Below are positions 34,368 through 46,523 of a DNA stretch of 64,000 bases, piece by piece. The translations under genes and the position numbers were made by a program. The number at the start of each line of letters is the position of its first letter. The first letter of the stretch is position 1. The notes under the pieces are model-generated. The model was not told where the DNA came from. It searched no databases and saw only the letters and a list, made by a program, of their open reading frames with translations. This DNA is from Isoetes taiwanensis (lineage: Eukaryota > Streptophyta > Lycopodiopsida > Isoetales > Isoetaceae). The stretch spans positions 39,547,841 through 39,611,840 of the forward strand of contig JAJEKV010000002.1 of NCBI GenBank assembly GCA_021234155.1, written 5' to 3'.

Positions 34368-35046
34368 GTGGAAGTCCTGAGCCACAAGCTGATCCATTGC
34401 CATTATTCCAAGGAGACAGGTCTGTACACATGGAGAGTGTTTACGTTAGGCACAACAAAAAATGGTGCCTTGAAGAGATACGAAACATTACCTTCCAGTG
34501 TCCCCTTTGTCCCAGGATGTAGAGAAAAAAAATTGTTATGTTTCATCTGTTTTTGTTTTTTTGTTTCATATTTTCAATTTGCCACAGGAATCTGTCATGT
34601 ATAAAATGGCTTGCATGCCATTTTCTTTTTTGCTGAGTTTTGCTGACAGAAGAAACCTGTGCAGATACCCTATGCAGATACCCTATGCCATTTGGAAGGT
34701 GTGCCCTTTGGTCTTTGACAACCCTATGCTCTTAGATTGTAACCTGGCTGCTGAGATACTGCACTGTTTTGAACAGTGCAGTCTAAAAAAATGTACTGAA
34801 TTTCCTATGAATACAAAATGTGTTTACCTTCATTTTCCACTGTTGTTGAAATGTTTTAGTATTTTATGTGTATCATTGTCAACTCATTTCACTCAAAAAT
34901 GCATGTGAATTGTTGTTCAGTTCTGATAATGACAGGTTATCATAATGACTTTGTATCATTTTTGTAACAATCGATAAACAATACGGAATTAAAGAGATCA
35001 AATTATATACAGTTTAAAATGAATTTCATTTCATTGGTTACAAAAA

Positions 35047-36391
35047 TCATTCATTCAAAGGATGACATGCCCATCCCAGGTGCCTCATTTGATCACCCTG
35101 TTTTTTTAAGGACCTGTTCATGGCTTCTGTCTCATAGTAATATATTGGTGGAGGGTCTTCTTCAATTGGCAACATATCCCAACCCTTGTCTTCCATTATA
35201 CAAAAGTTCCAAAGAACACAACATGCATGTATGATCTTAGAAGCTTTGCCAACATGCACAGGCAAGTGTTTCAGAATTCTAAACTTTTCCTTGACAATAC
35301 CAAAACCATTTTCTACACAGACTCTGCCCCTACATATCCTTTTGTTAAACTTACCATATGCACCCTGATTTTGAGGAAAGACTTTAAGGAGAAAGGGTCT
35401 GCTGGAATAAGCTGAATCACCTAATAGTAATGGTGGAATAGTTACCCAACTTCCCAGTGTCGGGGCTGCCTTTTCTTCACCACTTTACATCGAGGGTCAC
35501 CACAGGTTCCTGTAAAATTTGTTTTGAGGCAATTTTATTGTAAATGGAACTTTTCTTGAACTGGTTGGAATCATGGACTGAACCTGTTCTTGTTACACCA
35601 CAGTCTGCTATGTGTCACAATTCCTTGCATGAGACATGAGTGCCTCTTATGTCTGCTGTAATAGTCTTCCCCATTGTCCTTCTTTTTGGGTTTCCTCCAT
35701 AAAAAAATATGGGAACCGTCAACTGCACCATATATATTGGGCAACCCAGTTGCATCATGGAATTCCTTAATACACTAAGTTAATCTTTCACCTGTAGGCA
35801 TTGCAACAAAACGTTTGTACAAAGATTGTCTTGAAGCCAATACAAAGCGTGACTTTCTTGGTATATTTCTGACTTTGTTTTTCCCAACATAAAATCTCTC
35901 GTCCGACATGTAAGGCATATCCCCGTGTGTGCAAGAAAATACAGAACCATAGCAACTGCTTTCCTTGGATCAACAGGGGGCCTTACTTTATTCCCGGGCC
36001 TGACAAGATAAGGCACAATTAAACCTACCAATCTCTCAAATGTGGCTCTCTTCATCCTGTAAAATTGGTGCCACATATCATCTTCAAAAGAAGCTATACA
36101 ATTCCATGCGTGGTTATCGATATTATCCCATTGGGTTCTTTGCCTTGGAGCAATCCAAAATCTTCTTGGTGGTCTTCTAACCCTCTTTGGAACCCGCGAA
36201 CCATTAAAAAAAAAAAGATCGCAAAAAAACATACCATTGTTATCCTCTAAAACCTGATCATCGAATGTGGTCATTGGGTCTTCGAGCTCGTTGAGTTCCA
36301 ATAGCCGCAAGCAAAGATATCTCTGTAATGCAAATCCGAGTGTCAAAGCCCGAAAAAGCATGGCAATCATACCAAGAATGACCGGATCCAT
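35047..36391 (-). pseudogene. PIF/Harbinger DDE transposase, frameshifted
   Basis: Starts MDPVILGMIAML (ATG 36391). The N-terminal region has WHQFYRMKRATFERLVGLIV and PVDPRKAVAMVLYFLAH, the helix-turn-helix region of Harbinger transposases. The DDE triad is all visible but in different frames: IYGAVDGSH (about 35725), LLGDSAYSS (about 35410) and VCVENGFGIVKEKFRIL (about 35290). A stop at 35780 and at least three frameshifts inactivate it. It is convergent with ORF1 (32944-33837), a usual layout for the superfamily. The product would cut and integrate DNA at 3-bp targets. Confidence 0.8.
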
Positions 36392-36721
36392 GGTTTAGTG
36401 GCCGGAATCGAAAGAATGGGGAGGGAAAACTAGAAATGAATTATCCCACATAGCCCGCCCGAACCAAGAAATACAGCTTGAATATCCCACAATTTGGCTC
36501 CCGAATTGAACGTTACGATCGAATTATCCCACATTTTCTCTCGTCGGCCGGAATTGATGCATGATCGAAAATCCGGCAAACAGCAAAAATCCTGCCAATA
36601 ACAGAGGCTGTTAAGCCTCGAGAGACAATCGTCTCTCCTCTCCTCCGAAAAAAATACGTACATTTCGGGGAGGAACCGTATGTGACGAGAGATGGATTTT
36701 TTTACGAGCATGTGGCCGACG

Positions 36722-36846
<125 letters not shown>

Positions 36847-36893
36847 GTGAGTGAAGTATAGTGTATTATTTCGTCTTTTAGAGATCATCAAGT

Positions 36894-39390
36894 CTATGAG
36901 ACGTCTATAAAAACAATTTCAAAATTAAACAAATTCTCTTGAGATGACCCCTCGTATACGAAAGGCTCATCACTAGGCTCTCCCTCTTCTTCACTAAGAA
37001 TATATTTAGAAATTTTTACAAGTGCTTCTCTCATTTGCAACACATCTATTAGAGAGCTTGCCACACGAGTTGCTGGTTGGCGAAAAAAAGAGATAATATC
37101 CATACTCCCAAACCCAAACCTATCTCGTATAGCTTGGTACGCTGGACACCATACAATCACATGTTCTTCATCTTCAACCTCATTTGCCCCATATGCACAA
37201 CAAAGCCTGTGCTCATGTGCAATTTTCATCCATCTACCTACCTCAGCATTGAGGTGATAAGCGCTCAACCTCATTCTACAGATCACGTCTTTTTTTAATG
37301 GAGAGATTGTCATTCAATTAGCCCATCTTCCTGTCCTAGACCACACTTCATCTTTTCCTGTCCTAGATCATCAATCTTTTCTTTTCTTGCCTGGCCTAGA
37401 CCACATTCGGTTCATCACCACTTCTATAACCCACTCTCGAACCCTTTTCATATTCTGGCCTAGGTCCTCAATGTCGAGCCTCCACTTTTTCAACCATACT
37501 CTACCATCCGCGTACCATCGCTTATCAAATGACTCCTTTAGAGCCAGGTTGGGAAACTACTATCATTGAGACACCCTAATTTGCTCAATTAAGTTAAGAA
37601 TTGGCACAAAGCCTCGCATTCCAATGGCAACATCCCACATTCTTCCAACATCATTTCATATGGCATTTGCATCTTAACACCAAGTTCAGCATGCAATAAT
37701 TTCTTTCAATTTTTTGCCATAGTTCTAGAGATGAACTTGGCCCCCAGACCTCACAATCATATAGCAACACTGCTTGCATCAATGTCTTGAATAACATCCT
37801 CTTCAAGCTGAATTTCCAGATACCCGCTTTCACGCATTTTCTTTGCATTGCAAAAAAAGCCTTGAGCCTACCATTTATCCTCTGCTCCACTGTTTGGTTC
37901 CACCTAAAATTCTTATCCACCACAATTCCTAGATACTTGTACATTGCAGAGATCTCCACCGGATTATCCTTATAGAAGAAAGCATATTTTTATCAAGTGT
38001 TGTCCCAAAAATCACTACTTTGGTCTTGCTTAGATTCACTTGTAACCCTCTACTATCACAAAAAGAACCCAAGGTGTCCAAGTGTTTTTGCATCCCTTCC
38101 TTGCTTCCAGCAATCAATACAATGTCATATGCATATAAAAGCAGCAAAACGACGTACCCAGCTAGGACCGTTCCTTCTCCCCTAAGATTCCCTACCCATT
38201 CTTCCAATTCATAGATAAATATATCAAAAAGAGTCGGCGACAAAGGACACCCTGGCTTAACCCCAATATTACTAACCACTGCCCCATTGCATTTATCACT
38301 ATATGGCATGGATAGTTTAACTAGCACTTGCTCATACAACAACCTCACCGTATCCTTATATTCTTGAGGCACTTTTATCCGCCCAAACTGATCCACAAGT
38401 TGTCCCTACTGACTGTATCGAAGGCCTTAGTGCAATCGACAAACGCGGCAAAAAGAGGTTTTCACATCCCTTTGACAGCATCTATCATAGCTCTGAAAGT
38501 AATAAGATGATCTATTGTGGATTTCTGTGGCCTAAAACCCGCTTGCCCCTTGGCTCTAACATTTTCTTCTTCTGCCCATGTGCTAATCTTATGTTCTACA
38601 ATTGTAGCATAGAGTTTAGCAAACAAATTACTAACCATAATCATTCGGTAGTTGAATCTCCAGATTTGTGGATCGGTACCATCCTGTTGACTTGCCATGA
38701 TGCAGGAAATCCTCCTTTTATAACTGCATTGAATAACCTTGTGAGTGCAGCCACCATATGGGGGCCTGCCCACTTCAAAAGCTCAGGTACTAGCCCCGCA
38801 GAATCTGGCGCCTTCCTGTTGGCGAGTTTACCAAGTCCTTTTCACCTATGTCCTGAAAATAAGCATTCATGTGCAACGTTAGTAATCATGGTGGTCAAGA
38901 GAGAGCTTATCTCATCCGCTCCCTCAGGCCAAACAACTTGCTCATATTGCTTTTTAAACATACTAAGGTATATGTCTTTCTTCCTATCCACTACGTATGT
39001 ACACTCGGATCCCAAGTTCTCTGTCTGTTGCTTGATTAAGTCTGAGATTCTTACAGAAGCAATAACTGGAATATGATCGATTTCCCTCCTCTCGTCTAGA
39101 ATACTCAAAGAAATGAATTTCTCGATAAAATGTGCAGCTCTAATAAAATAATCCATAATACTTTTACCTCGACATGTACATTTGGCAGTATCTGGAAATT
39201 TTCTCGTCCCATTATATATCAACAAATCTAATCTGCTACACATATGCAACAACGTTGTTTCCATGGGAGTGGGCCATTGATTTGTATCCATGGATAATCG
39301 GTTCCAGCCGATGTCATTCAACTCACTTTCATCCAATTGTTCCATCCATGTCGCATCTTCCTATGCGCATGTTATTACAGCCTATTTTCC
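36894..39390 (-). mobile_element. Decayed LINE (endonuclease and reverse transcriptase)
   Basis: In minus-strand order: an endonuclease C terminus (38842-39345, IMDYFIRAAHF and EIDHIPVIASVRI), the RT fingers (38462-38773, YRMIMVSNLFAKLYATIVEH and GQAGFRPQKSTIDHL), motif A (CTKAFDTV, about 38430), motif B (GVKPGCPLSPTLFDIF, 37929-38396), motif C mutated to YAYD instead of YADD, the post-RT region (YKYLGIVVDKNFRWN, 37651-37959), and a C-terminal Cys/His segment (AHEHRLCCAYGANEVEDEEH, 36894-37313). Several frameshifts and the lost Asp show it is dead. The 5' end is truncated near 39390. No tail is clear on the left; a GA microsatellite lies 50 bases away. Confidence 0.8.
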
Positions 39391-40911
39391 CGCTGTTCTA
39401 CCATTGAAATCTTCCAAAAGCACCACCTCTCCCTAGACATGAAATGCAATGGTTCTATGCTATTATACCATCATTCTTGGGAAGACGACATATCATTGGT
39501 CTATTTTTATCAGATTGTTTCTCGTTTTTTCTACTGTTTCTCTATATATTGTCATTGTTTTCTAGTTCATGCCCATCGGCCTTCTCTTTTAGCGTTCCCT
39601 TTCTTTCTTCTTCTTGTTTCTAGTTTTTCCCTACTTAGTTTGTTTATGGTGTTAGTGTCCTAGTTTTGTTTAGATAACGTAGTTCAAATTTGTTAGGTAA
39701 TGTAATTTTGTTTAGGTAACATAGTTCAAATTGGGTTAGGTAACGTTGTTAAAATTTGGCGTGTCTCCTTGCTTTTTAGTTTTTTCTATGTTACGTCTGT
39801 GTAAAACCAATTCCGGATTTGGATATTCCCTTCAATATTTTTTCCAAGACCTTTTCAATTTCATACCTCTTGAGAATATCCTGCCTAAATTTCACGAGGG
39901 ATTGCCTTTTTTGTTCTCCCACAATTTAAATGTTTCTCCCGCTTTTCGACAAGTTCTTGTTGTCCTACAACTCTAATTCGTACTATTTTCTTTTCTTCCC
40001 TTTTCTTTTTTATATATGGAATTTAATCTTACTATTCTGAGCCAAAACCTGTTTCCTAGGCAAAAAATTAGATGTGCCTTCAAATTTGTATCTAAATACG
40101 CCTATTTTTTTAAACTTTTTGGAGCCTCAGCTTCTTAAAATAGCTGGGTTTGGGTTTGGGATAGCATGGTCCAAGGGAAAAGCCTTTTTTCAGAGCATGG
40201 TCTCGGAGAATAGATTGTTCTCTTCATAATTTCTGACCTTCCAATTGTACTCGTCTCAAAAAAGCGGACCTTAATTTTAGCATGGTGATGTATGCATTGT
40301 TGAAGTCCAGAAAGCTTTTTTACTTCCTCTTCAAGGTCATGTACATACTTCTTCTAAGCAGCACACTCAATCTTTAGCTTCTCATTCTCCTCTCTGAGTA
40401 TCTGATCCTGGACAAGCGCCTCTCCTGCATCCATTCGTGCAGCTATCATATCAGCCTGAATCTCCAATATGATAAGCATTGTTGTCTTAATTTGTCATCA
40501 CGTAACTGTAACTGTGGATCTGTATGTGAATGTATGATTAAGGGTGTGAGACGGGATAGACCCTTAACATATGTTGGTCCCGTTGCCGGGACAACAACTG
40601 CATCCACTTGATTAAAGATCCATAAATTCTCCGATTCGTAAATGGAACAAGAGCCTTGATGAAGAGCGCAAAAAGAGGCAGGAAATTAGAGATAAACAAG
40701 AAAAGGAAAGATCAGAAAGACGTGAGAGAAGAGCAAAAAATAAACTTGCTGCAACAAGAGTTTCTGAAATTTTACTTGACCTTAAAGGCATTTTTGCCAT
40801 GTCTACCTCCAGCATACCATTCGTTATCCCAAATATGGCTCTGATAAAACTCAAGAGACTAATCCTAAAACACATATCAAATAGTTCGAAAGTATTAGCG
40901 TTTTAAATAGA
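39391..40911. other. No recognisable gene
   Basis: T/C-rich sequence with GTTAGGTAACGT-type repeats (39680-39740). Short frames lack family resemblance. Confidence 0.4.
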
Positions 40912-42830
40912 ATAGAATAGAATAGAATAGTTTTTTTAACGTCCACGGAGACCAATAGGTCATGGGACCCATACAATGGGCTAGTACAATCATTACTACT
41001 AGGATTAAAAAACCCCTGCCTCGAAAGGTTTTCAAGGGAAAAACCTTTGCAGTAATGATGATACTAGACAAGCGGAGATAATAACTACTGAGGGCTCAGT
41101 AATTGCTGACGTTTATCTAGAACCTCAAGTATGTATAATGCCAAGTCATGCACAGATGGTGCTCTGAGAAGTTGTGGAAGCGTGGAATGGAATGCTAATG
41201 TCAAAAAATGATTCCGGACTATCTCAAAAGCGGGGGCAACTTCGGAAGAGTATGGCTTTCATCTTCAATAACCCGTAATCGCAACATGCACATAGTCTCG
41301 CTTCCGCGGCAATTGCGGCCGCCCCATCTACCTGTCTCAATCCGTACTGTGTGGGACCCCGTATGCGAATTGATGCAATAGCTACAAGCTTGTTCCCGGA
41401 CATTGAAGCAAGCAAATAAGCTTGGGGCCCCGTGCCAAGGTGGGATTTATGTGTGCATGGTAATGACCGGTTTTCACTTGGGCCAAAGTAATCAAGGCCC
41501 CATATCTTTTGAGAAAAACAACCATTGAGATATTGTTGCAAAAGCTCGATCGAATCGGCAAGCATCAGGCAAGGTTTCGTTGCACCTGACCCAACGGCAA
41601 ACCATGTAGTGCAATGCTCTTTCCAACATCGTTTCGTGACGCCGAGGAGATTCAGCCATGGCAAGTGCAAGAACAGGATACCTAACATCATCCATGTGGT
41701 GCACCTTGCGATATATAGTGGAGATGGCGCTTCATGGCGTAATGTTGAAGAGGCCAAAACCCGCCTCTTGTAAAAGAATAGCATAGGGCACCGTTGTTTT
41801 AACTCCGAGGCTATAAGTGAGAAAGGACTTTTGCACTCGCCCCAAGCTCTCCCAAGCACTAGTACTAATGGCGCCCCCACACTTCGAGCCATACAAGAAA
41901 ACAGGGCTCTACCAAAGCCCAAAACAAGTGGGCTTTCCGTATTAATCATGAATTTCTCAATGCGAAAACAATTGTTTTGCATTGCATAGAGTGCTCTCCA
42001 TCCAGGCAGCCCACCCGCTTGGTAATACATCGTTCCCCAAATTGTGTTCTTACGAGAATTCTACACCAAGATACTTTGTAGCTATCCACAACTTCAACTT
42101 CAAGGCTATCATAGTACATAGGGGAACATTGTGACGAGAAGATTGAACTACCAAAAGCTTGGTCTTTTGAGATTAACACGCAGACTGTGTTCTCACGTAA
42201 ACCGTCAGAGCATGTAAATGTTGCAGTATACTAGCAAATGTATGTGCGAGAAGTGAAACCTCATCAGCATACATAAGTTGCCTAATGATATAGTGTGCCA
42301 AATGTGGACCTCCGCCGCCATGATTATCAAGCCATTCTTCCAAGTGATCAATGTACAAGCCAAAGAGTGTAGGAGATAAAGGGCAACCCTGACGAACTCC
42401 AATATTGCTAGTGATTTGAGTACCTGATGCTGGAAATTTAGCAAAAACCCTTTCATAGAGCCGATAAACTGCATTTTGAAGATCTTGAGGAACCCCAAGT
42501 GCCTGCAAGCGCTGCCAAAGAAGCTCGCGTGGTACTGTATCAAAAGCAGAAGTAAAATCCACAAAGCATATATAGAGGTCTTGTTTCAAACTTCGACTAT
42601 GTTCAATAAGCATGCGCAATGTGAAAATATGGTCTATTGTAGAATGGCATGGACAAAAGCCTGCCTGTCCTACAGCACGTACACCAGTATGTTCTGCCCA
42701 TGATGTCAACTGCTTCTCAGTAAGATTGGCTAAGAGCTTTGAAAATATGGAACTTACCATGATCATGCGATAATTAGAAGGGTCATGCTTATCACCTGCT
42801 TTGTAAATAGAGAAGATAGTGATGATCTGA
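40912..42830 (-). mobile_element. 5'-truncated LINE with AATAG tail
   Basis: On the minus strand the element starts near 42830 with YKAGDKHDPSNYRMIMVSSI, RT fingers GQAGFCPCHSTIDHIF, motif A FVDFTSAFDTVP, motif B GVRQGCPLSPTLFGLYID and motif C YADE in place of YADD (42173-42766). Post-RT coding follows (41224-42030, with a frameshift). A 3' UTR ends in CGTCCACGGAGACC and an (AATAG)n tail at 40912-40930. It is a standard target-primed, 5'-truncated insertion, now inactive. Confidence 0.85.
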
Positions 42831-44403
42831 GGTTAATACTTTTCCCAACCACTTTGGAAGGAAGTGCCACTAGAGAAGATAGTGATGATTTGAGGTTAAT
42901 GCTTTTCCCAACCACTTTGGAAAAACTAGCTATATGAAAACATAGATAGAATCACTAAATGGAGAGATTTAAAAAAATTATTCTGAGACAAGTTCCACAT
43001 TGTCCCAACTAATAGAGAATACGTTCAATCATAAGATTGAGCCCCCCACTTTCTTCGAAAAGAAAATGGTCCTGCACCCCTTCAATGACGTTCTACACAA
43101 TGTCATATCTATTCTCTCCCCTTAAGAGGTTATACGCTTCTTACTTAGCGCATTAATTTACTAGCCTTAGCTAAGATATATAACCATCTAAGATGGATGC
43201 ACATATTATGTTATCATTTATTTCAATATAGTTACGGGTTACCTACTTAGTTAGAACGATTCTAAACCACAAGGTTTTGTCATCATGACAATTCCTTTTG
43301 TCTCAAAAGACTATTTGATTACTATAATTCTTATTTTAGATGTACCTTGCATGTACTATTCTTTTATATTCTAGAGATTCCCCCTTTCTTAGTTATTTAA
43401 ACTCTTGGAATATTCCTACCAATCGAATTGATGCCATCGTAACAAGTTGGCCGGACTTGTTAGATTACTTCTTTTCTTTCGGTTGGATTATTCTTTTGGA
43501 GGTACTAGATTTATACATGGTCAACAATTATCCTAGTAATGATTCTTTCTTAGCGAGGTGATCAATCTCACCAAGTGGTTTCAATATGTTGGATGTCTGT
43601 TAATCAATCGTGTATAATTTTAGTCACTCCTATGCGTTTCCTTCCCAATCCTTGACGCTTAGCTCAATATTGGGGCAATCCTTTCAGCGAGAATATCTGG
43701 AAATGCCTTCTAATCCCAATATGGATGTTACCGTCCATACATTTAACCTACTAGGCCCCATGGCCTTAGATCCTTGAGCTTTCTAGAAGCTCATCCACTC
43801 GTTGCCTGCTTGAAGTAGCAAGGTAACATTCTTCCGAGTCTCTCGATACTTCAGTCTCCTTGACGGTGGGTCCTCTTTGATGTAGAGGTTGACATTGTTC
43901 GTTAGAAGCCTCTCATTGCTGGTGGCTTTGATGGCGTAGTTGGTCACTTGAAATCTTCCATGCCGCTTTTCAAAATCCTGAAGGTGGCGCCGTTGAAAAA
44001 GATCTTTCTATAACTACTACGTATAGATATAGACAAGGATGAATGAATGCTTCTCGGCATCTCCTTATAACTAAAACTGATACATTTGAAAGCAAGTTAG
44101 TGAAAGCATTATGGTTGGGATTAAAAACCCTCGCCCTTTCAGGTTTTCGAGGAAAAACCCTGACTATAATGAAATCACTAACGTATGCTACCATACAAAT
44201 AGCATCTATACCCTCATGCTGACGAGCCTTGTTGGGTGCAAATACAATACAACAAAGAAATTGCACCATATGAACTCATATTTGAATATATCGATCTTCA
44301 TTTTGTGCACGGAATCCCATATATCTCTGTGTGAAATGCCAAAAGTACGCTCCCTACTGCTCACCTGCACACACAAAAAAGTAACCAAAAGCCACTAGGG
44401 CTC
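42831..44403. other. No gene; short repeats
   Basis: A two-copy repeat (AGAGAAGATAGTGATGAT.. and CTTTTCCCAACCACTTTGGAA) lies at about 42809-42920. The 29-bp string starting ACTACTACGTATAG at about 44011-44040 recurs in block A at 44783 and 55139. Bases 44101-44170 resemble 41000-41060 (GGATTAAAAA..GGTTTTC..GGAAAAACC), which is the 3' end region of the LINE at 40912. Confidence 0.5.
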
Positions 44404-44545
44404 ATCCAGGCACGAAGGCCTCCAACCAGGCACGAGGGCCTCCATCCAGACACGAGGGCCTCTACCAGACACAAAGTCCTCCAACCAAGCACAAGGGTCT
44501 CAACCAGGTATGAAAACCTCCACTAGGCACAAGACCTCCTACAAA
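44404..44545. repeat. Tandem repeat of ~24 bp
   Basis: About six degenerate units of the type CCAGGCACGAGGGCCTCCAAC in direct orientation, decaying toward the right. Confidence 0.85.
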
Positions 44546-44601
44546 GTTGGTTACGCAAATAAAGTTCACAAATGGAAAGACAAGGGTGGGGGGGGGTGGG
44601 G

Positions 44602-45671
44602 TCCAACACCAAGAAGAGAAAGGAAGATGCACGAAAGCTGATGGGGAAAAGATGGACGAGAAAGAACTAAATAGGGAGTGGGAAGGAAAAGACAAAAATA
44701 ACTAAACTGCTAACTAACTCCGTAGTTCTAGAACTTTGTTTTCCTTCTATTCGTTGAAACGAAGGAAAACGCCATTTCTAGAACTACTACGTATAGATAT
44801 AGACAAGGATGCTGAAAAAGAGGCAGAGAGAAGCAAAGAACCAGTTAAGAAACGCAAAAGAAAAATTGAATGTTGAATATTGTAAAAAAGGCCTATCCTA
44901 GGGTCACTTCCAACCCAAAAACTGAAGGCAAGTAACAGTACAAGGAAAATACAAAGATGTGTTGAAACGGAAGGGAAGGGATTTATGGTTGAGGTTAAGG
45001 TGAAGATAGGCATTAACTTTATTATCTGGATATTAAGAACCTTATATAGAGCATTTGAGCTAATAACCGCGTATTGCTAGCAATATACCAACGACTCAAA
45101 ATTATAATGGCCTTGCCCATTTAACATGACCTAGACAAATCAATGCTGCAAATAACCTCGCGGAAAATGAACTCATTACTGCAATACAAATTATAGAAGA
45201 AGCACAACCTAGATCGATACATCTATGCCTGTGTGCTACGATGGCACGATGGCGGTTACCTAGCTATGATCCGACTACAGGGAGAAGAACCAGTGGATGA
45301 TCCGGCTACAGTTCGTCCTCCGCCATACTATCACGTCTTCGGCCGGCTGCAAACTTGGCTACAGTTCGGCACTCTAATTCGACCATGCTTCAGATCTGAT
45401 TCGGCTTCAGTTCAGGGCTTTAGTTAAGATAGGGATCGCAACAAAAAACCGACACATACAGGTAAAGCAGTTCTGCTTCTGAAAGTCAAAGCTACTAAGC
45501 AAACACAGGTCTTGAAATCGATTGGCCCTTTCATGCAGTCGAGGTAGCCACAGACAAGTATTTGTCATTGGTATGAATTAACCAGATAAACAGTTTATGC
45601 AGCCAGGTAGACAGCTAGAAACACAAGCCAACAGAAAAGATTGCCTTGAGAAAATTTAGAGAAACAAAACA
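44602..45671 (-). repeat. Block A, copy 1
   Basis: About 1.07 kb, nearly identical to 54958-56023 and, for its first 175 bases, to 56876-57052. It contains an inverted repeat around 44726-44790 (AGTTCTAGAACTTTG..TTCTAGAACT). On the minus strand it would hold the 5' leader of the block B reading frame, whose first 31 codons are still present at 44600-44695. Its left edge follows a G-run. Confidence 0.85.
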
Positions 45672-46523
45672 AACAAAGTTGCGTATTAAACGGGAGCAAA
45701 TCATTGAAACGAGAGCAAAAGGAATATTCCGCAAAGATTCCCTTTTTTTTTACAAAAAAGGGGGTAAAATGAGGTTAAAAAAAAAAAAAAAAAAAGATGC
45801 ATGAAATTCTATTTTGACCCCCGAATGACTAAATTTTTTTTTTTTACAACGAAGGAATTGACTTTTTTAAAGTGTCACTTTTCTTAGCAAAAGAATGTTC
45901 TTAAAGTATGTTTTAAGAGAGAAACTCTAATTTCAGAGGATAAAATATTTAACAAAAAATTGAAGTAAGTCCAGAATTGAAACTCAGAGTATTCTCAAAA
46001 TTTGAAGATAGAATCTTCATATTCACATCAAAAATTTACAGTCTTTTTTCTAAGACTCGGTTATGTGCAAAAGTGTGAGGAGTGATGAGAGAGGGATCCA
46101 GACGCCCTCATGTTCATTTATGCCATCGCCATCACCTTCACTTCTTTCATCACTTTCGAGGAAGTGCTTGAGTTATCTTCCTCATCACTATCAACGACGG
46201 TGAAGCATTGTCACCACCTTCTTCATCATCTTCTTCATAATTACAAGCTTTTTAAGCAAATTGATAGTCTTCAAGTAGACGATTGTCGATTTCAATTTAA
46301 AATCATAGCACAATATAGTCACGCCATTAAGGTTCAGCTCGTCCCTATAACCCACCTTCTTGGACTTTCTCCCTTTTCCTTGGCTTCTCATTTCTAACTC
46401 ATATCTACCTTCAAAAGCATTTTCTCGAGCGTTGCAAAGCCAATGAATCTTGAGTTTAGTGACTAAGCCTTCCTCCTTGAATGTGTCAAGCACTTTTGCT
46501 ATCCGAATCCAAGCCGACCTTTG
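45672..46523. other. No gene; A/T homopolymer runs
   Basis: A- and T-runs lie at 45744-45846. The remainder is AT-rich. Confidence 0.4.

Larger units (their letters stand above)
31053..36420. mobile_element. PIF/Harbinger element, ends not resolved
   Basis: Defined by the ORF1 exon(s) on the plus strand and the transposase on the minus strand. I looked for terminal inverted repeats with TAA/TTA duplications near 30750 and 36430-36720 and found none that was convincing, so the span is only the coding extent. Confidence 0.55.

Noticed and set aside
30740-36720. Terminal inverted repeats for the Harbinger element
   Set aside because: GGGGCATTTTC near 30752 has no inverse partner right of the transposase, so ends were left open.
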